A DNA stretch of 64,000 nucleotides, taken from the NCBI RefSeq assembly GCF_023278565.1, contig NC_064677.1:3472001-3536000 (forward strand), written 5' to 3'. The translations under genes were made by a program, and so were the position numbers. Positions 10,945 to 24,330 of the stretch are shown piece by piece (within the stretch, counting starts at the first letter, position 1; each line of letters begins with the position of its first letter). This DNA is from Colletotrichum lupini. Its lineage: Eukaryota; Ascomycota; Sordariomycetes; Glomerellales; Glomerellaceae. Below the pieces are notes generated by a model, which saw only the letters and a program-made list of their open reading frames with translations, was not told the DNA's origin and did not search any database.

Positions 10945-13900
10945 CTAAGCAACGGCAGAAACTCCCAAGTTTCTATCCACGCACCTCAACTCCGCCAAGC
11001 CAGTCTCTTTCTCCTGACTAGCTATTCCAAAGGCCGCGTCCTCCAGGTCCCGAATGATCACCATGGCAGTCGGAGTCTTTGGCTCGAAAAAAGGTGTAGA
11101 AGGCGAACGGCTAGTTGTCGAAACCGTCCCGACCGTCTCAGAGAGCGAGGTCACATCGCTCGGCTGCGTGTTGGCAATGGCTGAAAATCGTGGATTTTGC
11201 GAAATGCTGCTCTCTATCGACCCGAACTGGACCGCACTGCCGTTTGCTGTGGCGGGAGTCGAGAGAGATCTCCTGAGGGCCAAGTCAGAAGACTCGCTAG
11301 GCTCTTGAGTAGCTGCGTTCTCCGGTGGCCGCACGCCGCTTGTCGAATGTCGCCCATGAACTGGACAGCTGGGGTGAAGAACCGCCTCAATCTTTTCAAA
11401 GTCTGCAGGTGCATTGCCAGGAGAGGTAGAGGAAGTGTTGTTTGCGGATGGCCTTCGTTTTCTGTTCACAGGAGTGGCATGGGTGGCTGACATTCCCCTG
11501 GCGGTCGGAGGTCTCTCACTCGGCGACATCTTGGGTGGTGAGAACACCGGCCCGGGTTGGCGACCTCGACTGGCGGTGCGAGAAGCAGGTCGATTTGGAA
11601 CTCTGGCATCGGGCACCGGGGTTCGCGCTCGAGTACGTGTATCCCTCGAGGCGTTTCTGCCCCCATGGGAAATGGACTCGCTTCTTGCACGATGTCCCAT
11701 TCTAGACATGGACCGTGGTTGTTCCGTCTTGGGGCCTTCGACCAAAGCAGCGGAAGCCGGTCGCGTAGAATCGTCCGGGAAGATGCTAGGACTTGCGGCG
11801 ATCAGGATCGAGGAGAGTCTTCTCGTAGGACGGCTACGACTACAGTTGCGAGATTTCGGAGAGGATGGACGATCAACTTGAACGGCCTCGGTGTCATTCG
11901 GGGAGTTTCGATCCCTGTTCACTGATTCTGCTCTTTTGGAGATGTTTTCCAAGTGCTGAGTAATTGCCGCAGCCTGCACGCGATGAGCAAGCGCTGAGTC
12001 GGAGCGGTCGCGCATTCTAGAACGACTGGCGTGACGAGACTTGGGAGACGAGGGACGGGCAGGAGTGGCATCGTGAGTAGAGGACGTCTGGGTGGCTCCA
12101 TTCGCGGCTAGTGAGGGTTCTTCGTTGCGCGACTTGCTTGCACTTCTCGATTTAGGCGGCTGGGCTTCTTTACGCCGGGAAGAGTCGGCTTTCTTCTGCT
12201 TTCTCGAATCCGTCTCGTCCTTTTTGGCTGTCACAGCCGTGACGGCGGTTCGGACAGTATTCGAGCTATGAGAGCGCCCCGTAGGATCAAACTGTGGCCA
12301 CATCGAGAGGTTCTGGTACGTCGATGAAGGAGCATGCTTCATGATCGGTGGCTCCGGAGCAGCTGTCCTAACACGAGGTTCCATGGGCGTCTTCAGAAGA
12401 GTGTCTGATGGTCGCCAGAAGTAACGAGGCGACATAGGAGACTGGCTACCTGTCGAAGTCATAGGGCTGTAAGGGGCTTGAGCAATCACTACCTGGCCGT
12501 CATAGATCATCCTCTCTGGAAACCTGGGGTATCCGCTTAGAGGCTGGGCACTGTCGGGATAAGGCGTGCTATCTGCAGGCGCCCTACCATTCGATGTGAC
12601 GGAATGGTTTGAGAGTACTGAGCGGACCGAATGAGTCGACTGCGTGCTCTGGGGAACAGGACTGAATGACTGCCAGATTTGCGATGATGGAGATTGCGGT
12701 ATAACCAACTTCGGTCGCATGGAAAGTGGCGTAGGGCTAGGTGCAGTGGGGGTCGGTAGGCTTGGGCTATCCAGACTAAGTGCCCCCGCTGAGCTCTGTA
12801 GAGGAGGAATCTGAATCTGCGGCGATGGTCTGACTCTCCTTATTGCAACTGAGTCTTTGAAAGGAATAACAGAAGGAGGCTTTCCTGGGGAATTCTTCTT
12901 CGAGCCGGTCGGTGTGTTTGCTGCATCGTTCGGTTGAGATTTGTTGGTTTGAGACGACTGAGAGCTTCCGGACCCAGTCGGTGTGCTGGATGCCGGTGAT
13001 GGATTCATCTTCTCCAACTCTCCATGTAGAACTGATGGATGGTTGGGTTCGGGGCGGTGAACGAGCTTGGCGTAAGGCGCATTGTTGGTATCAATGACCA
13101 GTAGTTCCTTTTCGCCACGACCCAGGAGACCATAGATTTTGACCTCACCGTCCTGAATGCCAATGACCGCACTCGTGCCGGCATAGACAGCCTCGTCCTC
13201 GATACCAGTTCTGTTGCAAAAGATAACGATAACCTCCTCGCCGTTTTCTGATCTGATCAAAGGCTCCAAGCGAGTGACCCAATAAGTCAATGTGTCCATG
13301 TCAGGTTCGTTCGGCATGCGACTAAACATGCGCGCATCTTCCCGGGTCATCCATGCCATTGACATGATGACCACATTGGACTCGCACTCGAGTATATGAA
13401 AAGCGAATTCAAACTCGTGCCAGGGGGCTTCAAACTTGTACGGACTGTGAGGTGTTAGTTATCTACCAGAAAGAGACGGAAAAATTGTCACGCTTACTTC
13501 AGATCCATGCCTTTGATTCAAGGGTTAGCAAAAGCTCTATGACAAACAAATGCGTGGAAGAACAACTCACAAATACCCATCGAGGCGTTTCCCAGCCCAG
13601 GAATGAAGCCGTCGAAGAACGCCTGACCTTCCAAAGCCCATGTCTCATCAGTGTAGTAAAGGAACGTCTTCCTATAGTTGGCTATGGTCTCTCCGTCCCC
13701 ATTGACTACAATGGCCGAATTGTAGTACTCCGGACTGGTTGGCCAGTTGTCGGATACGTCGACCTTTTCCGGGTAGCCAACAACGACATTGCAGTTGTAT
13801 TTGAGAGCCGTAGTTCGAGCCCAGAGAGAAGTTATTCCGGAGCCGGAATGCTCAAGAAAGGGCGATATGTGTTGCAACGACTTGAAGTTGTACCCTTGAT

Positions 13901-14091
13901 GATAGTTAGCCGCCGTCGCGCGTTCCACGTAGAAACTTCATGACTTTCGACTTACCTGAGAAAGCCAGCTCAGGAAGTACTAGAATATCTAGATCGTCGG
14001 GGTTCGCTTTGCTCAAGACTGAGTCGGCGCGGTTGAGGTTATTGTCAACATCGCCCACCTGGGGAGCAAACTGAAGGCAACCGATCCTCAT
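10945..14091 (-). CDS. NTA1: Nta1-type protein N-terminal amidase with long disordered tail
   Basis: Nitrilase-superfamily enzyme predicted to deamidate N-terminal Asn/Gln of proteins, the entry step of the Arg/N-degron pathway. Exons 14091-13956, 13894-13571, 13510-13498 and 13444-10945 join in frame to 990 aa. The catalytic triad is visible: Glu in VLPELAFS (about E41), Lys in NYRKTFLY (about K121) and Cys in MGICMDLNPYKFEAPW (about C154). GICMDLNPY with KFEAP is typical of Nta1 rather than of generic nitrilases. The hydrolase domain ends near residue 300. The remaining 690 or so residues are Ser/Pro/Arg-rich and apparently disordered, with recurring SKSR/SRSR blocks. The catalytic Cys codon is split by an intron and continues in a 13-nt micro-exon. 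Yeast Nta1 is only about half this length, so the tail is the unusual part. Confidence 0.88.
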
Positions 14092-16240
14092 TGTCAGGCC
14101 GTATTAATGGCGGGCGCAGCGAAACAACAACCAGGTCGAATCTCCTACAGTCAGAATCCCCTCGACCGATCGTACGTTTCGCTGCTCGTGGTAGGTGTAA
14201 CTCGGTAGGCAATGGCGACGACATTCAAGATAGAGGAAGGAAAACACTACACTGAGAGAAAAAGATGATAGAAGATTATGGGGCCCAGGAGAGCGACCAA
14301 AGTCAAAGTTTAGCGCAACCTAAGATGGAGGAGAAATCTTGTGCGCCCAAGACGGTATATGGGGGGAATTGGGGAGAGCGGAGGAGGGGAACTCGGAACT
14401 TTGCGAGTAGCCACGAGGATAACGCTGCGAGCAACGGCCCAACATCAACGGACCTATTGCGACTCTAGAAGACTACGGTGTTGGTGATGGAGGGTCAACC
14501 AACAGGAAGACAACGTTTGCCGCTCACTGGAGACAGGGGTTTGGTCGTAGCAACTGCAGTTATTCGACGGTTGGATCCAATGGCCTATCACCCAATCTGC
14601 ATCCTCCCAGTGCTTCCCTAGGCACTAGGCTATGCTAGGCACAGGGCACAGGCCAACCTCCCATTTCGTCGGACTGCCCTTGAGGCTTTCCCACTGGCTT
14701 ATGCTGCTCCTCCCCACAAAGTGCCCGCCCACATCGCCCACTCATGTGTGACATTCCCCCTGCACCACGCCTTGCGCCCCATGTCCCAATCGCTTCTGCC
14801 GTTACGGCCAACGGGCAAAGCCCAAGTGACAATCTTGTGCCCAGTTGTCAAAGTTGCCAGTGTGTTGTCGTATCACGGTAGGGTGAGTTTTCTCATGTTC
14901 CGAAACCAACCGCATCGTGAGTTGCCCCCCTCTGCCCATCACTGAGTCACGGTCGGTCTCCCGTGCCTGAACAACGTCAGCACAGAAGGTGAACATATCA
15001 AGGCTTCTTGATAACCGGCCCGAAGTACACACTGTTCACGCGGGTTCTTCTCCAAAGATTTCCCACCTGACGATGCTCGGTTGTTTTGTTGTGCAAAACG
15101 CCATCGTACAGCTTGATTGTCTCCGACAATCACACTAGTAGAAATTTCTTCTACTGAACAAGATTTGATCCCTAGCTTGAGCTTCCTCCACAATCTCTCT
15201 CATTGAAACGAGGCTTCCTGTGAAGACCACTTAGCCAGGCGGTGGGCGGGATGCCCCTGAACAAGAGTGTAATCACAGCTGCAGAGTGATCACGAGCGTA
15301 AGTATGCGTAATACCGCTTCTCACCGGTCAATCACGGCCGCAAAGTCGCATCAAGATGCTTGGCCAACCACGGCACTGGCGTCATATGCTTTACAGGGTC
15401 GCTTACAACAGGTTGATCCTCCGAGACGGAAGTGGCCCACAACTGCTGGCAGCCATAGCGTGGCAGTTGGGGTCGAGGGGCTTACCGGCTGCGCGGGTTG
15501 AGCGGGGAAGCCATCTTCATGTCTGTCCAATCTGGTGAAGTCCTCATGGAAAGGTTCGACTTATGATCAGGCGCTCTCTCATAATCTGGCGCCTATGCGG
15601 CGCGTAGCCCGTCTCCCTTGCCAACCATTAACGACAGAACGGCTAAGGTCAAGTGACCGCGAGATCGCCGTCACCGCCGAATGCTCCGCACTGCAGACGC
15701 CTTCATTCTCACACGCTGTTGGCTAGCTGGCTTTATGAAACACGACGAGTTCATCGCTGAGAGACATTGTTACTTGTTTCATCTTGCTCTGAAGAATAGA
15801 CGATGATAAGGCATGCAGGTTTCCCAGCGTGTAAGCCAGCAGTCCGGAATCCTTGCGAAGTGGGTTGAAAAGGGCATGCCCTACAACCACCCCAGCAATG
15901 TCTTGACTAAGCTCGAGACTTCAAGCCTTGAAGGTCTGGTTTTGCATTCCTGTATCTCTTAGAGAGAAAAGCATATCTTGCCTAAAGGCACTCACTAAAT
16001 TAAATTATCTAGGGAGTACGAAGTCATATTTTGGGATGCTATTCTAGTTCATAAACAAATATGTCGAATTGCCTTGTCTCGATACCAACACATCACCTTA
16101 CTACCCGCACGAAGAATTGAAATTATGAGACAGGTTCAGAGACCTCCAACAGTACAAGTATCCTCACTGAGACTTCTCAGCATCGTCGGTGAGCTTAAAA
16201 GCTTGGAGACGATGTCACCAGTCTTAACACATGTGTCCTC
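14092..16240. other. Gene-free stretch between NTA1 and the frameshifted gene
   Basis: Includes the upstream region of NTA1. No credible coding region was found. Base composition becomes more A+T rich toward 15.9-16.1 kb, ahead of the RIP island. Confidence 0.45.
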
Positions 16241-17186
16241 TCAGTACGGAGAGGCAGGCCTAGGTCCATTATCACCCAATATGATGTTTTTGCTGACATC
16301 GTTGAATCCATAGAATGCTCTCCTGTCATGGTGTACACTGCAATCAATGTCAGCTTCATTGAGGTCAGAGAAGGAGAGCTCAAATCTTACTTCATCAAGG
16401 TCATGACAGCCTCGTCTGTGGTCTCGTTGTGACCCCAAGAAACCGTCCATCCACCGTAGCCACAGGCTGCGTCGGCGAAGCTCTTACCCAGGGGTACAGT
16501 TCCCTCAAAAAGGGCAATGATCAGGAGGCACTGTTCGGTCAAGGGACCGCTCTGAATGCCGAATCTCATAATAAGTGCATCGCTGTAAGGGATTCCTCGG
16601 TTGAATTCATCTTCGCAATATTGTTAATAAGATATAAATCGGCCTGAGGCCAGCACAAACTCACATCTGATGAAATCCTTAATCTTCCAGCTGGGAGCGT
16701 ATGCCTCTCACTCTCTTCCTGGCTGGCCACGACCTCTCGCTTGGTGGAGAACGGGTAATCAAAGACTTTAGACTGCTGCGGCGTCGCCGCCTCACCAGCC
16801 CACAGCTCGTCATCTCTGAAAGCGAAGAAAGATAGGAGCTTCCTCGGATCGTTGATGACCGTCAGCGTGATGAAGCCTTGCTCGTCCCAGCCGCCGTTGA
16901 TGGTATACTCGGGTGCGCTCGGGCACTTGAGGGACGAGAAGTCGGTTTGGTACGCGGGGAGCCCGGCGGCGGCGTCAATGTCAAAGTTGCAGTACCTGGG
17001 CACCTTGGCCGCGTCTTCGGAGACGAAGAAAGTGTAGCTGCACCGGCTCTGGTCCGCTGCGCAAGTGCGTCGGAAGTTCAGGAGGGTCCAGTCTTCCGGG
17101 TTTGGGGGTCGGGCGGGCTCGACCGGGACCGCAATGGCCCGGAAGGCGAGGGTAGCGAGGACGACGATGGCTGACTTGATGCTCAT
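16241..17186 (-). pseudogene. Secreted protein gene with apparent 2-nt frameshift
   Basis: An N-terminal signal peptide (MSIKSAIVVLATLAFRAIA) begins a Cys-containing secreted protein of unknown function. Best model: exons 17186-16665, 16610-16391 and 16337-16241, with donors GTGAGT and GTAAGA and acceptors GCGAAG and TTGCAG. The first exon reads well to about 16707 in one frame (...VVASQEESE). From about 16704 another frame reads well (AYAPSWKIKDFIR) and continues through both later exons to GGWTVSWGHNE and GFNDVSKNIILGDNGP. The two frames differ by two bases near 16705-16706 (GAG-AG-GCA). With those two bases disregarded the length would be about 278 aa; as it stands, translation leaves the conserved frame and stops at 16566. 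Either a recent loss-of-function change or a sequence error. Small secreted proteins of this size can be effectors, but nothing here proves that. Confidence 0.6.
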
Positions 17187-18650
17187 TTTTATTTCTTCAA
17201 CCTTTTGGACTGGATGCTATTTTGTAGGTATGCCGTGTGGTAAAAGATCTCTGGATCAAAGTGAAGAGATACCTTCCTCTTTTATAGCTTCGATATTGAG
17301 GGAGTTTGGACCACCGTAAGCTAGAGTCACCTCATACCCATTCACGGCCATGAGGTCAAAGTGTCTGACGGGAGAGTCCCAACTCGTTTCCCACCAGAAA
17401 AAGTTCTGACTGTGAAGCTTGACACTTTCCAATGTACGACACAAACGGTCGCTATCTGATAGTCTATACGATCCCGAAGCGGACAGAGGCACAAACATAT
17501 CAAACTGGCCGAAGCAGCTCCGTCTTCCGAGCCTTAACGAGCCAGTCAGAGCAAACTCTATATAGCATCAAGCTGCCAAACATGGATCTCTCACCCTGAC
17601 GGGAAGGGAGTCAATATGAAAATTGGGGTCTCGTGTCCCGGAAGAGCTTGAGATAAATTCCGTGCTATGGTCCCTTGGGCCCAGAACGGGTATTTGCTAC
17701 GTGGAGATGTAATTTGAATCTACCAGAAGCAGTCTTGGCTCTCTGGCATCAGAAGAATCGTGTCGACTGTTTGGGATCCAGTGCAACACTCGATGATGCG
17801 CGTTGATGAAAGCCGATTTCATACACTCCACGAGTACAAAGGGGCGTTGGGTGATGCCCAAGAAACATGGCGACAGAAGCACAGGAATATCATGCCAGAT
17901 CGTACCTTTTGTGTGAAGCAAAATTGTGAGAGCCAGACAAGTCGGGCGGTTATGAACCAGGTGTGTGGTCGCACTGATTTGGCGACAAGGTTGTGTCTTG
18001 GGACCAAAGCTGACCCTAAACAATCATGCAAGGACCCGATGAGAGTAACACCGCACCCAGTCACGCAAAGCTGAAGCTTTTCCTGAAATCGTATTCAGAA
18101 TTAAGCCCGGCTCCCCCTTCAGAGGAGAGTATTTGCCATGACTTTCCATTCGTTGCTAGTAGGAGGGAATTCACACTTGAGTCGATAGACGCGACTCCAG
18201 GAGGTCTTTGATGAGTGAGAAGCCATAATCAATGAGGATTCTCACTGTGTGTCAAGGGGATGGAAGAAGGTAGAAGCTGTACCCTATGAGGGACCTCATT
18301 CTTTTCTCCATCACGAGCATTGCGGACGACGGTCAATGAAGAGACATAAGATATGTCGACATGGATGTAGAAAGTCGGTTGCATCTGTGAGTAAGTTCGT
18401 CATGAGACAAATGAAAACGAGCAGGGAGTCGGCGTCTCTTATATAGTTAGCGTCTTGCCTAATAATACCAGCACTAGTGACTACCATACATAGCGATTTC
18501 GACGTCCGACGAAAGAATGAACGCAATATCAGAATAGAGCGAGCTATCGGCAATACTGCTCTGAGGGCCCTCATAAAACTCATCAACTTCAGTCGTTATC
18601 AAAATGGAGGTATTCGCGCACACCAAGCGGGAAGTTACCCCTCTCTAAGT
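17187..18650. other. Gene-free stretch left of the RIP island
   Basis: Upstream region of the frameshifted secreted-protein gene. No domain-bearing frame is seen. The composition is still mixed and changes abruptly near 18650. Confidence 0.5.
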
Positions 18651-18817
18651 ACCTTATTATCGAAGAAAGTTAATTCTTTCTAAGTCATAAGTATAAGAAT
18701 ATAGTTTTAATAAAATAGTATAGTACTTACTTAGTACTTAAATTAAGATACTTTTTTAAGCTTATTATAAGAGAAAGATAATTATATTATTAACTACTTA
18801 TTATTAAGGTTTATGAG

Positions 18818-19011
18818 TAGTTATAATAGATTTAAGATGCGGCTAGTAATAAGACGCTAATAACTTAGTAACTAGTATATAGATCGTATTATAAAAGAAC
18901 TTTTTAAAAAGCAGAGCCCTTATAAAGGACTCTATAAGCTTTAGTTTTATAATATACTTATATTTATATTATAACCTTACTAATTAAGTATTTATAGCTT
19001 AATTTTTTATA
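18818..19011 (+). repeat. 5' LTR
   Basis: Aligns without a single gap to 26702-26895 at a constant offset of 7884. Roughly two dozen differences are seen, all C/T or G/A transitions, which is RIP rather than ordinary drift. The edges are set where the similarity starts and stops. Confidence 0.9.
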
Positions 19012-20560
19012 ATTCTAAAGCTTTTACTTTTATAGAGTAATTAGTATAAGTAATAATAAATTATAGAAACGAACGGAACGTTAACGAAACGATGCTTAGC
19101 TATTAGTAAAGAGCTATTAGTACTAACGAGCTATAGCTATCCGGAGTTAACTATTTAACCCTATTCCGTCCGGGAGAACGAGCCTATTATAGGGCGAGTC
19201 CTACTTAAATACTAGCGTTTATAAAAGAGCTAGATAAAGAAGATAATCGGGGTAGATTACTTTTATAAGCTAGTTACTTTATTAATACCCTAAAGACCTT
19301 ATTTATTATAAACGGGGCGTTTATTAGTAACCGATTATTAAATATACGAGGTTAAGGCGTATATAAAGGCGCGAGTAGTATTAAAATAGCTAGTTTAATA
19401 GACCTTATAGGCCTAATAATAACCTATTTTTATAAAACAATAGAAATAATAATTAAAGATCGAAACTAAGAACGGTATTAATACGAAGAGCTCGTTTAAT
19501 AACTTACTAAGCGGCCAGTAATATATTTAAGTTAATAAGAATACGAAAAACCTCTTTTTTATAATTATAAACTAATTAAAAAAGAATTTACGAGTACCTA
19601 GGTAGTAAACTAAATTATTATTATAGAAGTAAGTAATAAGCTTTATATAAAAAGTATTATAAAATAATATATTAAATAGGCCCTATTTAAGATATTTTTA
19701 TTATTATAAACGTAATAGCGTAATTACGAAAAGAGCTTCTAAAATCCCCTTTCCTAGGGCGACTTCTTAGCGTTTATTTATTAATAATATATAGACCCCG
19801 AGACTTAAAAATAGAAATACTATAGAGAGCTAAGGACGAAGAGGCTAAAAGAGGGCTAGACCCCTATTTAGTTCCTTACTAAGTAATTAGCGATTTATTA
19901 TAACTTAGGTATAGAAAATATAGAAAATTTAAAAATAAAAGTATATTAGTTCTTTTTTAGATTACTATTTTAGTTATAGGACGATTTAATTTATTATAGG
20001 GTCTTAATTAAGAAAGTATACGATATAGCTTACGAGGCTAATAAATTATAATTATTAAATTAGTAAAAGGGTAGCGACTAGTTATAAAAGGACGGTAAAA
20101 AGAGGCTATATTTATTATTAAAGTAACTACGTTAAATATCCCCCTTTTATAAAAAAAAAAGTAAGGAGAGCTCTAAGGGGCTAGGCTCTAAGGACTTACT
20201 AAGAGTAATATTATAAAAGCTATATAATAAGAGTACTCGCGCCGAGCTATTATAAAAGCGTCGTAATAGTAATATTAAGTACTTTACGTATAATAAAATA
20301 GGCTATATATTTAGTAAGTATTAAAAGAATAAGTCGGGAAGTAGGGGCGATAATAAGCTAACGTACCCCTAATCGAAACTAACGTTAATAACTATTTAAC
20401 GGGTTATTACTAAGCTAAGAGTTATAGAGGTTAACTCGTTAAAAAACGAATAAGTATAAGTAATATACTTAATATACTTACGCTAAGTATTAAAAAAGTA
20501 TTAATAAGAATAATTACGAAGGGTAGGGTAATAGTTTTATAAAGTATTATTAAAAGGCTA
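19012..20560 (+). pseudogene. gag relic with mutated zinc knuckle
   Basis: Degraded gag region between the 5' LTR and pol. At 20280-20321 the spacing of a CCHC knuckle (X2, X4, X4) is intact, but all four metal ligands now read Tyr (TAC/TAT), as expected when TGC/TGT and CAC/CAT lose C or G to RIP. The remaining gag is not individually recognisable. The boundaries are approximate. Confidence 0.7.
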
Positions 20561-23500
20561 GTAAAAGTTAATATAGATATATATTTTAAGATAGATATTA
20601 TTAATATTAGGCTCGTAACCTACTTAGGGTTAACCCCGGCTATTACTATAGCTCCTTTATTAAGGGACTTTTAGGGTAAAGCCGTAGGCTAGGGAAAAGC
20701 TTATTAGTTAATACTCTTTTTTATTAATTACTATAGGTAGCTAAGGAAGATTTAGTAACTATTTACTATAGTTAATAAGGATAAAGGAATAGTAGACCTC
20801 TTATTATTATAATTATTAATAGGCTAAGAGGGTATTCGTATTAATATAGTAACGAATATATAGTCGTATAAGCCTATTTTAGTTACTAAACTAGAGGCGA
20901 TAGCTTACGATATTATTAAGAATTACGAGAGGGCGTATATATTATATATTATTATTATAAGAAGTATTATAGGGGTAACGGAGACTAAACTACGAGGGGG
21001 TCTATTATTAAAACTTTAATTAGAAGTAGAGACGTTTAATAAGTAGTTAGCAAAAGGACCGTAGTTATATAGCGGGGTAGAATACTTTATTAACTTAGTT
21101 CTAAGTACTAAACTACTATATAGTCCTATTTATTTATTAAATAAGAAATAACTCGATAAGCTTTACGTATATATTACTAAGAACTTAGCGAACGGTTATA
21201 TTATACTTTTAGTTAGTAAGGCTAGGGTACCGATCCTTTTTATATTAAAAAGGATAGTACGCTATACCTTTATATAAACTACTACGGGCTAAATAAGGTA
21301 ATTATAAAAAATTAATATTTACTACCGCTTATTAATAAGCTCTTAAATAAGCTTTGCGGAGTGAAATAGATTTTAAAAATAAATATTAAGGATACTTACT
21401 ACTATATCCGAATTAAAAAAAAAGACCGATAGAAAATAGCGTTCTAGAGCTAATATAGTTACTTTAAGTATACTATTATACTTTTCGGGCTAATAAACGT
21501 ACCCGCGACGTTTTAGGTATATATTTACTAAGCGCTCGCCGACTTATTAAATATTTACTATATAATATATATAAACGATTTAATAATTTATTTAATAATA
21601 AAGGAGTAGTATATAGAGGATATTAAGAAGGTTTTCTAACGTCTATATTTATATAGGCTTTTTACTAAATTATTAAAGTACTCGTTTTATTAAAAGAGGG
21701 TTAAGTTCTTAAGTTATATTATTATACTAAAAGGAATCGAGATTAACTTATTATAAGTACGAACGATTACTAATTAAAAGGTACTAGAGTTTATTAGGGA
21801 TATCTAAGTATTCCTAGGGTTTTATAATTTCTATTAGAAGTTTATTACTAAATATTTAGGTATTATTATACTAATAATAGCATTATTAAAAATAGAAAAG
21901 GGGTAAATAAAGGATTTTTAGTAAACTAAGGAAGTAAACGAGGTATTTAATTAACTAAAAGTTACTTTTACTTCGGTAACCGTATTTATATACTAGAACT
22001 TATAACGTATTATATAAGTAGAAACCGACGCTTTAGTTAAAGCTATTATAATAATTTTATTATAGTAGGCTAATAGAGAATAGCGACCTATTATTTATTA
22101 GTTACAGAAGCTTATAGATACGGAGTAGTAATGGGCTACGAGTTAATAAAAACTACTCGTTATAATAAAAGGGCTAGAGTACTAAGCTTACTACCTCTAG
22201 GGCTTTTTATAAAAGTTTATAGTTTTAACGGACTATTAAGTACTTAAAGGAGTAATTAGTATATTAGCGCGGGACCTTTAGAAAAGGCTTATGAGGTAGG
22301 TATATAAATTATTAATATTTAATTTTAATTTAGAATACTAATTAAGGAAAACGAACCCGGTAGACGGTCTATTTAGAAAACTAGATTATATAGAGGGGGA
22401 AGTGCTTTATAAAAACGTCCTCCTTATACTAGCCTAGAAGCTATATCTTATTAGTAAATTATTACCTAACGTTTAGTAAAGGATAATTAGCTTAAAAAAA
22501 TAAAATAATATTATTAAGGTATATATTTAAATAGTTAAGGCCTCTTTTTACGATCCTAGCTAGATATTAACTAGCTCTAAGGATAGAGAATTCTCTTTTT
22601 TATATTAGTAACGTATTATAGGGCGTATTAATAAAATAGTAATAGTTATTATTATAATAACTTAAGGTAAGAAAGTAAGAGAGTTATTAATAAACGCTCG
22701 TTAATAGTCCGGTAAGGATAAAGAGGAGTTAGATAGAGCTAGGGTTATTATATTAAAATAATATATCTTACGCCCTGTTATAAAGGAGCTTATAAGGAGC
22801 GAAACGGTATTTATTTCTTATTTCTTGCTAGAGATTAAGGAGCTTATTAAAGGATTATAGGCTAAAAATAAGTTTTATATATTATAATTAATAAGAGTTT
22901 ATATTATAACTAGCGAGCTAAGAGTATATTTATTTAACGAATAGGGTATACTATTTTTTAAAAAAAGACTTATTATTCCTTAAATAGAGTCTCTTTAAAT
23001 AAAGATCTTTTATTAATATTATAACGACTATAAGGTAAGTTATATAAGAGCTATAAAAACTCTCGAGCTAATTTAAAAGAAGTTTTATTAAAAAGATATT
23101 TAATAAGATATTTAGGAATATATTAAGAATTATAAGTATTATTTAGGAGTTATAACCTTAAGATATAAGCTATATAGGTAGCTATAGTTATTATTATTAC
23201 CCTTATATTTATTTTAAAAAATATCTATAGACTTTATTATAGGGCTATTACTAAGCGCTCGTAGTAATAGTATAGAGTATAATAATATCTTAGTTATTAT
23301 CTATTATATAATAAAGTTTGCGAAGTTTTTATTTACTATTAAAATACTTAACGTAGTATAAATAGTAAGTATTTTATACTAAGAGGTTAAATATAAGTTT
23401 AGTACGCTTAAAAGTATTATTATAGATAGAGATAAGCTTTTTATAAGTATATTTTAAAAAGAGTTCGCTAAGGAACTGGCAATATATTACTAACTATTTA

Positions 23501-24330
23501 TTACGTATTATTTATAAATAGATAGCTAAACGGAGCGAACTTATTAAATATTAAAAAAGTATTTAAAGATTTATACTAAGGGCTTACTAAATAAGTAGGT
23601 AGCGTAGTTAGAGGAGGCCGAGTTTATATATAATAATAACTAATACTCTATTATAAAGGTGTTCTTATATATAGTACTATACGGTTATTATTTTAAATAC
23701 GTTAAATATATACTTAATTATAAAGTTATAGTTTAGGGGGTTTAGAAAAGGGTTTAAAAAATTAAGGAAATTAGGGCCTAGGCTACGCGAGCGTAAGTAT
23801 AAGCTTTTAAGAACTAAGTAGCTTATTATAATAGAAAATATATCCTAAAGGAGTTTAATTATAAAAAGGTCGTTAGTTTATTAATAAAGAATATATAATT
23901 TAAGAATAATAAACTAATACCGAGATATATTAAAATAGCGATAGCTAAAAGGGTAGGGAAATAGGCTTACTAAGTATATTTATTAAAGTAGTATTAAAGA
24001 ATATATAATATTTTCTTAGTTTTTTAGCTTAAGCTATAGGGAAATTACTAAACGGTTAGTAATTAAATAGCAAATCTCCTAGAGTTAGAAAATAAGTAAG
24101 ACGTTTAGGAAGTTAAAGAAATCGTTATAATATAAAGCGAGGGAGGAAACTTACGATATTTTATTAAATAAGCTAGGTAGCTTATTAAGTATAATACGTA
24201 AGAGCTTATTAAGTATTTTAAAAAGGTAGCGGAAGTAATTAATAAATTCGAACGCTATAAAAAAAGAGTATATATAAAATAGGATAATAAACGTTAAGTT
24301 CGTAGTAAAAGGTTATTAAAAATAAGTTAA
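20560..24330 (+). pseudogene. pol relic (protease, RT, RNase H, integrase)
   Basis: Reverse transcriptase is clear. 21481-21516 reads LFGLINVPATF then a stop, from the PFGLTNAPATFQ-type block, and 21568-21579 reads YIND where YIDD is expected, in the same frame. The integrase core is visible as a DFI-GL block at about 23224-23250 and a DRD block near 23424, with spacing normal for Ty3 integrases. Protease and RNase H are assumed from their usual positions. Many in-frame TAA/TAG codons rule out function. The ends are approximate. Confidence 0.85.
24154..24258 (+). pseudogene. Chromodomain relic at the integrase C-terminus
   Basis: Reads RYFIK, stop, AR, stop, LIKYNT, stop, ELIKYFKKVAEVINKFER. 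The stops sit where the chromodomain family has Trp (VKW, NTW), and the NT(W)E...L..A.E.I..F pattern is intact. A C-terminal chromodomain marks chromoviruses and in living elements steers integration to heterochromatin. Confidence 0.8.
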
